NCBI GenBank assembly: GCA_041675005.1
Contig: JBAYUQ010000020.1
Span: 1-55,903, forward strand
From: PGYR01 sp041675005
GTDB lineage: Bacteria; Bacteroidota; Ignavibacteria; Kapaibacteriales; UBA2268
Length of the DNA stretch: 55,903 bases
Direction: 5' to 3'
The position numbers were made by a program, and so were the translations under genes. The notes beneath the pieces were generated by a model. The model saw only the letters and a program-made list of their open reading frames with translations, did no database searches and was not told the origin of the DNA. Below are positions 1 to 8,602 of this stretch, in pieces (positions within the stretch are counted from its first letter, which is position 1; each line of letters begins with the position of its first letter).

Positions 1-1
1 C

Positions 2-157
2 GGCACACAAGTCGAGAAGGGCAACAATGTTGAGATAAGTGGTACGAACTGGCCTACTACTCTCACTTGGGATTCGAGTACCCAGCCACCAGGTGTTTAC
101 TTTATAGTCGTTGATTATGGCGATAATTCAAGAGCAATAAAAGTGATGAAAGAATAA
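2..157 (+). CDS. C-terminal end of a T9SS-sorted secreted protein (partial)
   Basis: An open frame enters from the left edge and stops with TAA at 155-157, giving about 51 residues. It contains PPGVYFIVV and ends AIKVMKE. That G-V-Y-F-I-V-V strand followed by a short charged end is the typical last part of a type A type IX secretion sorting domain. The same layout ends several other proteins in this window. The product would be exported by Sec, crossed over the outer membrane by the T9SS, and anchored or released at the surface. The functional part of the protein lies outside the window, so its role cannot be stated. A hairpin terminator follows directly. Confidence 0.75.
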   Translation, partial: GTQVEKGNNVEISGTNWPTTLTWDSSTQPPGVYFIVVDYGDNSRAIKVMKE

Positions 158-165
158 TAATAAGA

Positions 166-196
166 AAGCAGAATCAAATTGGTTCTGCTTATTTTT
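166..196 (+). terminator. Rho-independent terminator
   Basis: AAGCAGAA (166-173) pairs perfectly with TTCTGCTT (183-190) around a 9-nt loop, two bases of which can extend the stem. ATTTTT follows. It lies 8 nt after the stop of the partial T9SS cargo gene and would end that transcript. Confidence 0.8.
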
Positions 197-254
197 GGGT
201 TCGGCAATTTGAGAATTGTATGGAGCTGTGTAATCTGCTAATCGAAGACGAAGT

Positions 255-480
255 AAAGAAATCCTCATCATTCAGAACGGAATGGAGCGTAGCGTAATGC
301 AGTGAAGAATCCAGGAGGCAATAAACCTAAAATCCAAACAAATAAATAATAGCATTACAATTCTATTATTTATGCCTGGACTCTACACTTCGGCGCCTCA
401 ATACAAGCGGACACTGCGTGCCCTCTCAAGTGACGGAGACAGTAAGCTCTTCACTCAGCTTAGTAAAGTCGATTCGTCTC
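255..480. repeat. Interspersed palindromic repeat field between convergent genes
   Basis: No gene is visible between 197 and 538. The left part (about 262-316) reads TCATTCAGAACGGAATGGAG and later GAAGAATCCAGGAGGCA. The right part (about 373-400) contains an inverted relative, GCCTGGACTCTACACTTCGG, so the two form a large imperfect inverted repeat. At its centre ATAAATAATAG (342-352) and CTATTATTTAT (363-373) form a perfect 11-bp stem with a 10-nt loop. Related units occur at 4777-4813 and, inverted, near 5016-5050. It is an interspersed, probably non-coding, REP-like element. How it moves is not visible from this sequence. Confidence 0.55.
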
Positions 481-538
481 ATCAATTGATATGTAAACTA
501 ATAGTCTATGAGTAATATATAAGGAATTGTAAATAATT

Positions 539-1165
539 TTATTTCAATGTATAGATTTGCATTATATCTTTTAGTATTTCTTTGAAATCGATTTTCAGAT
601 CAATAAGTTTGCCTGTATGAATGTCGAATACCCACCCATGTATAGTCATACCTCTATCTTTTATAGCTTTTTGAGCTACAGCGGTTTTGATTACATTGAC
701 ACATTGTTCTTGTACGTTCAGTTCAACTAATCTATTATACCTATCATTTTCAACTTCAATAGCATCTAGTTCAGCTTGGTGGATTCTATATACGTCACGA
801 ATATTTCTTAGCCAAGGATTTAAAATACCTAAGTCAGATGATTGCATAGCTGCTTTCACACCTCCACAATAATAGTGACCACATACAATAACGTGTTTTA
901 CTTCTAAGTGCTTAACAGCGAAGTCAATCACCGACATTGCATTTAGGTCTATACTAATAACCATATTTGCTATGTTTCTATGTACAAATACATCACCTGG
1001 TTGTACTCCCATTAGCTCTTCTGCTGTTACTCGGCTATCAGAGCAACCTATATATAGCAATTCGGGGTTTTGTCCTTTTGAAAGTTCAGAGAAATAATTC
1101 TCATCTTCTTTTAATTTGGAGGCAATCCATCGTTTATTATTCTCAAATACGTTTAATATTTTCAT
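539..1165 (-). CDS. can: Beta-class carbonic anhydrase
   Basis: This cytoplasmic zinc enzyme interconverts CO2 and bicarbonate. From the ATG at 1165 it has 208 residues, the usual size for the family. Zinc ligands are visible as Cys41 with the Asp43-Arg45 dyad in GCSDSR, and His97/Cys100 in CGHYYCGG. A GTG six bases upstream in frame could also start translation, but ATG at 1165 has AAAGAG five bases before it and is preferred. The gene is alone, reads leftwards into the repeat field, and its upstream region is shared with the divergent tricorn protease gene. A TAGATTTG box (complement of 1268-1275) could be its -7 element, though no good -33 partner is seen. Confidence 0.95.
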   Translation of the reverse strand: MKILNVFENNKRWIASKLKEDENYFSELSKGQNPELLYIGCSDSRVTAEELMGVQPGDVFVHRNIANMVISIDLNAMSVIDFAVKHLEVKHVIVCGHYYCGGVKAAMQSSDLGILNPWLRNIRDVYRIHQAELDAIEVENDRYNRLVELNVQEQCVNVIKTAVAQKAIKDRGMTIHGWVFDIHTGKLIDLKIDFKEILKDIMQIYTLK

Positions 1166-1283
1166 ACACACTCTTTTAATTATGATTAATTTATTTTCAG
1201 AATCTAAACGTAGGTTAGTGTTTTTTATTATTCCTATCTATTCTTTTGTAACAAACTTTGAGACAATCAAATCTATGATTAAA

Positions 1284-1309
1284 TTGCAGGATTATACTTG
1301 CTAACTTTG
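1284..1309 (+). promoter_or_regulatory. Possible promoter for the tricorn protease gene
   Basis: TAACTTTG (1302-1309) fits the Bacteroidota -7 consensus TAnnTTTG. The only TTG upstream (1284-1286) leaves a 15-base spacer, shorter than the usual 17-23. The box is about 100 nt before the tricorn start codon. Judged by pattern only. Confidence 0.35.
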
Positions 1310-1411
1310 TGTAAGATATAGTTTTTTTATTAATAAATCAAAACTAACATTTTAGTAGTTCGTTATACATTACAGAAAATCCAATTTTATAAATTTAAAA
1401 TGAAGTGAATA

Positions 1412-4400
1412 ATGAGAAGAATAATCCTCACCGCACTTATTATACTTACGACATCAACAATGATGTTTGGGCAATCAAAACTACTCCGCTTTCCCAATAG
1501 TTCGGATACGCAAATTACATTCACCCATGCAGGCGATATATTCGTGGTGCCTATCAATGGTGGTTTGGCTAGGCGTGTAACTGTATCCGATGGTATCGAG
1601 ATGTTCCCACGGTTCTCACCTGATGGCAAAACAATTGCCTTTGCTGGTGAATATAATGGAAATCAACAAGTATTCGTGATGCCTTCGGAAGGTGGTATGC
1701 CTATACAACGAACTTTCAATATGGACGTGGAAGGATTACCAGAAAGAATGGGGCCTAACAAAATTATATTAGAATGGACAAAAGACGGCAAAGATGTTGT
1801 TTATCGTTCTCGTGAAGAAAGCTGGCACGTACTAGAAGGTAAAATCTTCACAGTACCAGCGATTGCAGGTATTCCTAAAACTTTGGATTTACCTAATTCT
1901 GGATATGCGTCTTTATCACCTGACGGCTCTAAGATTGCTTATAACAGAATTTTCCGTGATTACAGAACTTGGAAAAGATACAGAGGTGGTCAAGTAGCCG
2001 ATGTATGGATTTACGATTTCAAATCTAAAGAATTGACTCAAGTAACTAATAATGATTCTCAAGATATAATGCCAATCTGGAATGGAGATAAGATTTACTA
2101 TATCTCTGACAGAACTGGTACTATGAATCTATATAGATATGACACTAAATCTAAAGAAGAAAAACAAATCACAAACTCATCTAACTATGATGTGAAATTC
2201 CCATCAAAAGGAACTAAACACATAGCATTCGAGTTGGGCGGTGAAGTTCAGTTAATGGACTATGCCACTGAAACTGTGAAGGCAGTTAGTATTACTGTGC
2301 AAGATGATTTCCCTACAGCTAGAACAAGAATAGAAGCTGTTAGTGATGAAATATCAGGAAGTACTGTATCTCCGGATGGTAAATGGGCTTTGTTTTCTGC
2401 AAGAGGTGATATTTACGTTGTTTCTAAAGAGAAAGGAATAACTAAAAACTTAACAAATTCATCAAACGCACACGATAGAAATCCCGTTTGGTCTCCTGAT
2501 GGTAACTGGATAGCATACATAAGTGATATAAGTGGCGAATATGAAATCTATTTAGTAAAACCAGATGGTTCAGAAACAAAACAACTTACAAAAGATTTTG
2601 AATCTTATAGATATGAAATGAAGTGGTCTCCTGATAGTAAGAATATCTTAACTTCTGACAAATCAATGAAGTTATATTATTACTCTGTACCAGGTGGAAA
2701 CAGAAAAGAAGTAGTGAAATCTAAAAGCTGGGAAATAAGAGATTATAACTGGTCCCCAGATAGCAAATGGGTAGTTTATACTGACAACCTGAACCCTAAT
2801 ATATCTGGTGTGTTTATACACTCGATAACAAGCGGAAAAAATGAGTTAGTAACTAATAAGTTTTTCAACGCAAGCCAAGGTGTATTTTCTCCTGCTGGAA
2901 ACTTCTTATTCTATACTTCTAATAGATCATTCAATGCTGATATTAACAATCTTGAGTGGAATTATTCTTATGCTGATATGAGTAAGATATATGGTGTTCC
3001 TTTGAAAAAAGAAACTAAATCACCTTTCCTATTTGAAGGATTCGCTGACAAAAAAGAAGACGATAAGAAAGATGATAAAGACAAAAAAGAGAAAGATGTT
3101 ACTGTTGAAATAGATTTTGATGGTATCAAAGATAGAGTATTCGATGTACCTACTTCTGCTGGTAACTACTTCGGGTTAACTCCTACTAAAGACCACAAAA
3201 TGTACTATGTTAAAACTAGCGCTAGCGCAAAACCAACAACTTATTTATTTGACTTCAACGAAAAAGAAGAAAAGCAAGTTGGTAGTTTCTACCAATGGGA
3301 TATAACTCCTGATTTTAAAAATATATTCATCAAATCTGGTGAAGATTATTATATCCAAAAGCTAGCTGATAAAATAGAGACTTCAGCAAAAGATAAGATT
3401 GATCTTTCTAATATGGAAACTAAAATCAATCCAGTAGATGAGTGGAATCAGATTTACTCAGAAACTTGGAGACAGTTGAGAGATTTCTTCTACGACCCAG
3501 GAATGCACGGAGTAGATTGGAAAGAAATGCGTACTAAATACGAAGCTCTTATGCCTTATGTACAGCACAGATCTGATTTGACTTACGTATTAGGTGAGTT
3601 AATCAGTGAACTTAACGTAGGTCACGCTTACGTTGGTGGTGGTGATATGCCTAAAGTGAAAACAATTTCTATTGGACAGCTTGGTGCTGATTTAGTTTTG
3701 GACGGCAAGAACTGGAAATTCACCAATATACTTGTTGGTAGAAACTGGGAAGAAAGCAAACGCTCTCCCCTAACTGAACCGGGTGTAGATGTTACTAAAG
3801 GGATGTATTTACTAGCAATAGACGATGTGAAAGTTACAGATGAGTTTACTCCTAATATGGCTTTGGAAAACAAAGCTAATAAGTTAGTCAAAATCACTGT
3901 GAACACTAGCAACTCTATGAGTGGAGCTAAAGAATACTACATAAAAACTATCAAAAGCGATAATGATTTACGCTACTACAATTGGGTAGAAGGTAGAAGA
4001 AAAATAGTAGATGAGAAAAGTGGTGGCAAAATTGGTTACATCCATATTCCTGATATGGGAGTAGGTAACGGATTGAACGAATTTGCTAAGACTTTCTATT
4101 CTCAATTAGACAAAGAAGGACTAATAATAGATGATAGATATAATGGCGGTGGTAACGTATCTCCTATGATAATCGAGAGATTGAGAAGATATATTTCTAT
4201 CGCACAACATATCAGAAACCAAGAAGATGTATCTGCGAAACCAGATGCAACTTTCATGGGTCCAATGGTTTGTTTGATAAACGAAATGTCGATGTCAGAC
4301 GGTGATTTATTCCCTTACCAATTCAGATATTACGGATTAGGTAAACTAATCGGTAAACGTACTTGGGGTGGTGTAATCGGTATTCGTGGTTCGCTACCGT

Positions 4401-4648
4401 TCATAGATGGTGGTTATCTAACTCGTCCTGAGTTTGCTAACTTAGGTGCAAGAGGCGATTGGGTGCTAGAAGGTACTGGTATATCTCCAGACATAGAGGT
4501 TGACAATCATCCAGCTAAAGTTATGGAAGGAATTGACCAACAGTTAGAAAGAGCAATAGAAGAAGTTCAGAAAGAAATGAAAACTTTCGATAAGAACAAG
4601 AAGCTACCTGTTATTCCTCCTTTCCCTGATAAGAGCAAGAAGAAGTAA
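1412..4648 (+). CDS. Tricorn-like protease (S41 family), exported
   Basis: A 1078-residue homologue of tricorn protease, which degrades oligopeptides. An N-terminal signal peptide (residues 1-20, ending MMFG) predicts export to the periplasm, unlike the cytosolic archaeal enzyme. Beta-propeller repeats of the PD40 type (SPDGKTIAF, SPDGNWIAY, SPDSKWVVY) fill roughly residues 30-520. A lysine/aspartate-rich linker lies near 545-570. A PDZ region (about 760-860) and the C-terminal S41 peptidase fold follow, with RYNGGGN and SMSDGD. The nucleophile is one of the serines at 960/962 by alignment to the family. A His738 (VGHAY) matches the tricorn catalytic His; the residue before it is Gly where the archaeal enzyme has Ser. 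A strong terminator follows. Confidence 0.93.
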   Translation: MRRIILTALIILTTSTMMFGQSKLLRFPNSSDTQITFTHAGDIFVVPINGGLARRVTVSDGIEMFPRFSPDGKTIAFAGEYNGNQQVFVMPSEGGMPIQRTFNMDVEGLPERMGPNKIILEWTKDGKDVVYRSREESWHVLEGKIFTVPAIAGIPKTLDLPNSGYASLSPDGSKIAYNRIFRDYRTWKRYRGGQVADVWIYDFKSKELTQVTNNDSQDIMPIWNGDKIYYISDRTGTMNLYRYDTKSKEEKQITNSSNYDVKFPSKGTKHIAFELGGEVQLMDYATETVKAVSITVQDDFPTARTRIEAVSDEISGSTVSPDGKWALFSARGDIYVVSKEKGITKNLTNSSNAHDRNPVWSPDGNWIAYISDISGEYEIYLVKPDGSETKQLTKDFESYRYEMKWSPDSKNILTSDKSMKLYYYSVPGGNRKEVVKSKSWEIRDYNWSPDSKWVVYTDNLNPNISGVFIHSITSGKNELVTNKFFNASQGVFSPAGNFLFYTSNRSFNADINNLEWNYSYADMSKIYGVPLKKETKSPFLFEGFADKKEDDKKDDKDKKEKDVTVEIDFDGIKDRVFDVPTSAGNYFGLTPTKDHKMYYVKTSASAKPTTYLFDFNEKEEKQVGSFYQWDITPDFKNIFIKSGEDYYIQKLADKIETSAKDKIDLSNMETKINPVDEWNQIYSETWRQLRDFFYDPGMHGVDWKEMRTKYEALMPYVQHRSDLTYVLGELISELNVGHAYVGGGDMPKVKTISIGQLGADLVLDGKNWKFTNILVGRNWEESKRSPLTEPGVDVTKGMYLLAIDDVKVTDEFTPNMALENKANKLVKITVNTSNSMSGAKEYYIKTIKSDNDLRYYNWVEGRRKIVDEKSGGKIGYIHIPDMGVGNGLNEFAKTFYSQLDKEGLIIDDRYNGGGNVSPMIIERLRRYISIAQHIRNQEDVSAKPDATFMGPMVCLINEMSMSDGDLFPYQFRYYGLGKLIGKRTWGGVIGIRGSLPFIDGGYLTRPEFANLGARGDWVLEGTGISPDIEVDNHPAKVMEGIDQQLERAIEEVQKEMKTFDKNKKLPVIPPFPDKSKKK

Positions 4649-4673
4649 TCAGTTTTATACCGTTTAGATAATG

Positions 4674-4708
4674 AAATGACTGTCTTAGTAAGGCAGTCAT
4701 TTTTTTTT
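4674..4708 (+). terminator. Rho-independent terminator after tricorn gene
   Basis: AAATGACTG (4674-4682) pairs with CAGTCATTT (4694-4702). The stem can be extended inward through CTT/AAG to a 3-nt loop, and it is followed by a run of eight T. It lies 25 nt after the tricorn stop codon. Confidence 0.9.
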
Positions 4709-4749
4709 ATAGCCGTTTATTGACTTTCAGGAAATTCAAGATTATTTGT

Positions 4750-5060
4750 TTTAACACAGAGGACACAAAGAAATTGTCACTCAGAGCTAACGAAGTTAGC
4801 GAAGAGTCCAGGAGAACTCCGTAGGAGTTCAATATTAGTAGCAAATGACATCGAATATTCAGAGAACAACTCTGCTAGGAGTTGAATAAAATGGGACTAA
4901 AGTCCAAATAGGGGATGTGATGTCTGAATATCCGTTGGCTGAAGCCAACGGCAATACACTGATATGTACTATTTGATATGAGCTGGCAGAATTATCAGAG
5001 TCTTCTTTGTTTTATGCAGACTCTTCATTCCACTTCGTTTCATTCAGAGTTGTAAAAGTC
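4750..5060. repeat. Cluster of short palindromes (REP-like)
   Basis: Between 4709 and 5158 there is no convincing gene. The stretch holds a chain of small perfect hairpins: GCTAAC-GAA-GTTAGC (4786-4800), GAACTCC-GTA-GGAGTTC (4814-4830), CAACTC-n6-GAGTTG (4867-4884), GGACTAAAGTCC (near 4895-4906) and CCGTTGGCT-GA-AGCCAACGG (4932-4951). GCGAAGAGTCCAGGAG at about 4799-4814 matches the repeat near 302-316. An inverted relative lies near 5016-5050 (ACTCTTCATTCCACTTCG). A further AACTCC/GGAGTT palindrome occurs at 49972-49987. They look like several families of intergenic repeats nested together; no transposase is present. Confidence 0.6.
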
Positions 5061-5158
5061 AGATAATTCGATGACAGAATTAAACTTCATTTTTCCAATC
5101 ACCGACTTTAGATGACGGCTAATTAGTTCATATTATTCGACTTGAAGATATTAGAATA

Positions 5159-5593
5159 TTAACCTAATGGACTTACAATGCCTCCGAATATAATTTTATT
5201 TTCTTTAGTATAAAATTTGAAACTATATACATCTTGTTCGGCTTCACCTTTTTTATATATGTAGTGTAAATAAAATACACTCTCATAACTCCCTGTCATC
5301 TTCTTTACTTCAAAAGTATCATACAAATAATTTTTGCAATTTATGTAAGTAATTGCTGTTGTAAATGCTATTAGTCTCCACTCTTCATTTTTAAATTGAT
5401 TAACTAAATTAGTACAGTCAATTGCTTCATCATTAATCATAATTTCAATCATCCTAGGTGGAGTTTCAATTATTCTTTCTATAAGATCAATCATCGGTTT
5501 AGAACTAATCTCTTCTTCTTTTTCAATTTCTGCTGAAAGTGGAACTAATGCAATCAGTAAAATGAGAATTAATTTCATACTATAATCTTTCAT
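5159..5593 (-). CDS. Small exported protein of unknown function
   Basis: A 144-residue protein with a short hydrophobic signal peptide (MKLILILLIALVPLSA), then an acidic run (EIEKEEE). The family is not recognised. The ATG at 5593 follows GAGGGG at short distance and begins 7 nt after the stop of the upstream C25-like gene, so the two are probably co-transcribed and translationally coupled. A second ATG (residue 6, MKLIL) gives the cleaner signal peptide but has no ribosome binding site. The mature part has two Cys residues (CTNLV, INCKNYL) that could form a disulfide. It may be a partner of the C25-like protein, by position only. Confidence 0.7.
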   Translation of the reverse strand: MKDYSMKLILILLIALVPLSAEIEKEEEISSKPMIDLIERIIETPPRMIEIMINDEAIDCTNLVNQFKNEEWRLIAFTTAITYINCKNYLYDTFEVKKMTGSYESVFYLHYIYKKGEAEQDVYSFKFYTKENKIIFGGIVSPLG

Positions 5594-5600
5594 ATTCCCC

Positions 5601-7331
5601 TCATTCTATATACTCACCATTACCTAGATAAAGAAATCTTCCTGATTTATTCTCAATTTTGATTATTGGTCTTATTATTCTTGTCGAATTAACATCTGAT
5701 TGATCCAATTCATCTATATCTATAGTAAAATCATCATTGATACTTTCATCAAAGTAATGAGTTATAACTGCATTACGATTAATCAATAACTGATAACCAT
5801 AGATTTCTGAACCATTTTTAACTTTGACACTAAAACCTATTATTTTACTTCCATCTATAATCCTAAATACTGTATCTAAAGGAGACTCATTTATCAAACT
5901 GAGTGTTGGGTCGCCCATCAGTGCTATATGCACTCCCCCATTGTAAACTACGGACGGATATATATATTCGGAGCGGTTGTTTTGGGTGCTGAGTAATGCC
6001 TCACCGAAGGTCTCGCCCAATCCCAATTTGAAGTATGTCCAGAAAGGTCGGGTTGCCCAAACTGAGGTTAGTGCCATTGGCTTTGATGCTATTATAGAGC
6101 GAAGAAGATTGCTCTCGGAATCCCAATCCACATTATACGAACCGAAGATCATATTATGTATTCCTTTATAGCCTTTTTCTGCTATTTCCCCTGAATATAT
6201 TGCGTCTGATATATTGTCAATTCCACCGTTTGCGTTCGCATATACCATATCATAAGAGTTTTTAATTATTTCCTCTCTTATTCTCATTTCTACTACATTG
6301 TCTCTACCGTATAGAGCTGTTAGGTTATTCCATCCATCAGCAGCATAGCCCGCCTGACGCGATTCAAATCCATCATAGAGTATTCCGTCATTATCAGCAT
6401 TCAGAACGCCACTGCGATAGTCTATGTCCTTTTGCAAGTAGTTAATTATCATCTCGGCTTCACTTTCATTGAAAAAAGGCAAATCGAAGAAGTCAACTCT
6501 ACCTACGGCTAATTCTACTTTATTTGGAATATACGAATCATCCCATTTACCATCGTTTACATAGTTGTGCTGTCTTGGAAATGCTGATTTATCATTGCTA
6601 ACCTTATTATCTGTCCAATCTCTTGTGTCCAAATCTCCGTAGAAAACATCGGCTGGGTAAGCACCCTTATGTGGCAATGGGTTATCGTCTCCGTGACCGT
6701 CGGGTGCTGTATTACCAGAGTAAGGTACAGCAACTCTTCCCAATATAAGGATAGCCTTCAAATTAGGAGTTTGCTCATATACCGCTTTTATCATTGCTTT
6801 ATTATTCAGTACAGCTTTGGCATTGAATGTTTCTACTCTAGGGACATATTTGACTATTGATCTCCAGCCCTGTTTTTCGATTTCTTTTTTATACATTTCT
6901 AACTTAGTTGAAATTGAAAAAGCAAGAGTATTATCTACTAATATCAACAAAGTCTTCCAATCTTCACTTACTAGGTTAGCATCCCACGACAGTGCCTTGT
7001 AAGCATAAGTTGATATTTGCTCTTTGTCATAGTTGAATACTTTTTCGACTTTGTACTCAGCTATTTTTCCATATAAAGGATCCAAATCAGAAAATGTATT
7101 AGCTCCACCGCTGACTTCTGCTATTTTCTCGAATTTATCTACTTCGTAGAGTCTTCTGTAAATCACGTATCTACTCGCAGTAGTGTCATTTTGCCAACTA
7201 AGGATAACTTGAGGTGCAAACCCTGTATCGTCTATTTTTGATTCTATCATTATAGCATATTGCTTGGCATATTGAGCCGAAGTAATAGTCGCTGCTAATA
7301 AAAATAATAGGGCTAATCGTAGCATTTTCAT
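5601..7331 (-). CDS. Gingipain-like (C25-fold) exported protein, probably non-catalytic
   Basis: A 576-residue protein with a signal peptide (LALLFLLAATITSAQ) and an N-terminal fibronectin-III-like stretch (VILSWQNDTTASRYVIYRR). The rest resembles the gingipain caspase-like fold: RVAVPYSG, GAYPADVFYGDLD, AVGRVDFFDLP and a final HIALMGDPTLSL. It is a paralogue of the protein at 22124-24100 (shared PYSG, AYP/AWPADxxYGDLD, ALMGDPTL). Where gingipains have the catalytic GHG and the Cys strand, this protein reads YANANGG and IFGSYNVDWD, so no His/Cys dyad is evident. It lacks a T9SS tail and ends LGNGEYIE. A hydrolase role should not be assumed. Confidence 0.75.
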   Translation of the reverse strand: MKMLRLALLFLLAATITSAQYAKQYAIMIESKIDDTGFAPQVILSWQNDTTASRYVIYRRLYEVDKFEKIAEVSGGANTFSDLDPLYGKIAEYKVEKVFNYDKEQISTYAYKALSWDANLVSEDWKTLLILVDNTLAFSISTKLEMYKKEIEKQGWRSIVKYVPRVETFNAKAVLNNKAMIKAVYEQTPNLKAILILGRVAVPYSGNTAPDGHGDDNPLPHKGAYPADVFYGDLDTRDWTDNKVSNDKSAFPRQHNYVNDGKWDDSYIPNKVELAVGRVDFFDLPFFNESEAEMIINYLQKDIDYRSGVLNADNDGILYDGFESRQAGYAADGWNNLTALYGRDNVVEMRIREEIIKNSYDMVYANANGGIDNISDAIYSGEIAEKGYKGIHNMIFGSYNVDWDSESNLLRSIIASKPMALTSVWATRPFWTYFKLGLGETFGEALLSTQNNRSEYIYPSVVYNGGVHIALMGDPTLSLINESPLDTVFRIIDGSKIIGFSVKVKNGSEIYGYQLLINRNAVITHYFDESINDDFTIDIDELDQSDVNSTRIIRPIIKIENKSGRFLYLGNGEYIE

Positions 7332-7429
7332 AAATTCTTTTTAAATTATATTCTAATTAATATCTAATATGACAATATTTTTACAATTCTGTTACATTTT
7401 TTAACAGTATTTTCTATTTTTACCTGATA

Positions 7430-7822
7430 ATGAATAAAAATTCAAACTGTATAACGCAAGGAATAAGAGTAACTGTTGACCCAGAATATATTCCGGGTGA
7501 GCTTGTTTCAGCAAATGGTAAATACTTATTTTCATATAGGGTACGGATTGTAAACGAAGGCGACACTCCTGCTCAACTAATCTCCCGACATTGGATTATT
7601 ATAGATTCGGAAGGAAAGGCAGACAATGTAATTGGTGAAGGAGTGATAGGAAGACAGCCCAAACTAAACCCCGGTGATGAGTTCAAATATACAAGTTATT
7701 GTCCTTTGGAAACTCCCTGGGGAACGATGGAAGGAACTTTCCTGATGCTAAGAAATGACGGAACTGAATTCCAAGCAAAAATAGAGCGATTTTATCTTGT
7801 ATCACCAGAAGTAGAAAATTAA
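7430..7822 (+). CDS. apaG: ApaG family protein
   Basis: A 130-residue protein matching the ApaG (DUF525) family, a fibronectin-III-like fold of unknown biochemical role linked genetically to diadenosine tetraphosphate metabolism and cation homeostasis in enterobacteria. Diagnostic stretches are SRHWIIIDSEG, GEGVIGRQPKLNPG and YTSYCPLETPWGTMEG. The length is normal. It is the first gene of a tight rightward operon: mlaE starts 9 nt after its stop. The upstream region shared with the divergent C25-like gene is very AT-rich and contains no clean -33/-7 promoter that I could assign. Confidence 0.93.
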   Translation: MNKNSNCITQGIRVTVDPEYIPGELVSANGKYLFSYRVRIVNEGDTPAQLISRHWIIIDSEGKADNVIGEGVIGRQPKLNPGDEFKYTSYCPLETPWGTMEGTFLMLRNDGTEFQAKIERFYLVSPEVEN

Positions 7823-7831
7823 GGATAGAAC

Positions 7832-8602
7832 ATGATAAGTAGATTAGGCAGGTTAATAATAGGTTTCGTCCGAGAGATTGGACAAATCACTATGCTAATG
7901 GGTAAGATACTAAGGTATGTACCCCGAATTGGCAAAGACCGAGCTTTGGTACTAGAGCAAATGAGTATAGTTGGTTCTGATTCACTACCATTGGTAGTGC
8001 TGATTGGCTCGTTCACGGGTGCAATAGCTGCACTGCAAGCCACAAACCTATTTGATAAATTCAATCTAATTGGTATTGCTACACCGTTCCTTGGCTCGTC
8101 TATTGCTACTGTCGTATTCACAGAGCTAACTCCTGTACTAACTGCTATAGTAATAGCTGGTAGAGTAGGGGGAGCAATGGCGGCACAATTAGGAACTATG
8201 AAAGTGACTGAGCAAATAGACGCACTAGAGATGATGGCAATAGACCGTAACCGCTATTTGGCAATGCCTAGAGTTATCTCGGCATTGGTTATGATGCCAA
8301 TATTAGCTGTATTTTCAAATGTAGTGGCTATACTTGGTGGATTCATACTAACAGCCGCGAAATTCGATTTCTCAGCATTTACGTTCTTCGAATCCATAAG
8401 AGTTTATTTTAACTCATTCGATGTATTTATAGGGCTTTTCAAGTCTCTTATTTTCGGTGGAGTTACGGCACTAATAGGTGTGCACGTAGGTTTCACCACT
8501 ACTGGCGGCGCAGAGGGCGTTGGTAAAAGTACTGTACGAGCATTCACAATGTCGGCAGCAACTATTTTGATTTTAGATGCATTACTAGGGTATTTACTAT
8601 GA
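7832..8602 (+). CDS. mlaE: MlaE-type lipid ABC transporter permease
   Basis: A 256-residue inner-membrane permease of the MlaE/YrbE family, which with MlaF (ATPase) and MlaD (MCE substrate-binding protein) moves phospholipids between the inner and outer membranes. Family signatures are GSFTGAIAALQ, ELTPVLTAIVIAGRVGGAMAAQLGTMKVTEQIDALE and GVHVGFTTTGGAEGVG near the C-terminus, with about five membrane segments. The partner genes mlaF and mlaD are not next to it. Instead trmB overlaps its stop by 4 bases (ATGA), so the operon is mixed in function. Its ATPase must be encoded elsewhere. Confidence 0.92.
   Translation: MISRLGRLIIGFVREIGQITMLMGKILRYVPRIGKDRALVLEQMSIVGSDSLPLVVLIGSFTGAIAALQATNLFDKFNLIGIATPFLGSSIATVVFTELTPVLTAIVIAGRVGGAMAAQLGTMKVTEQIDALEMMAIDRNRYLAMPRVISALVMMPILAVFSNVVAILGGFILTAAKFDFSAFTFFESIRVYFNSFDVFIGLFKSLIFGGVTALIGVHVGFTTTGGAEGVGKSTVRAFTMSAATILILDALLGYLL

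Noticed and set aside
342..373. 11-bp hairpin as a terminator for carbonic anhydrase
   Set aside because: It is about 165 bases past the stop and has no T tract on the minus strand; it is better explained as part of the repeat element.
5601..7331. Calling the C25-like protein an active gingipain
   Set aside because: The GHG and catalytic Cys strand of gingipains are not seen.
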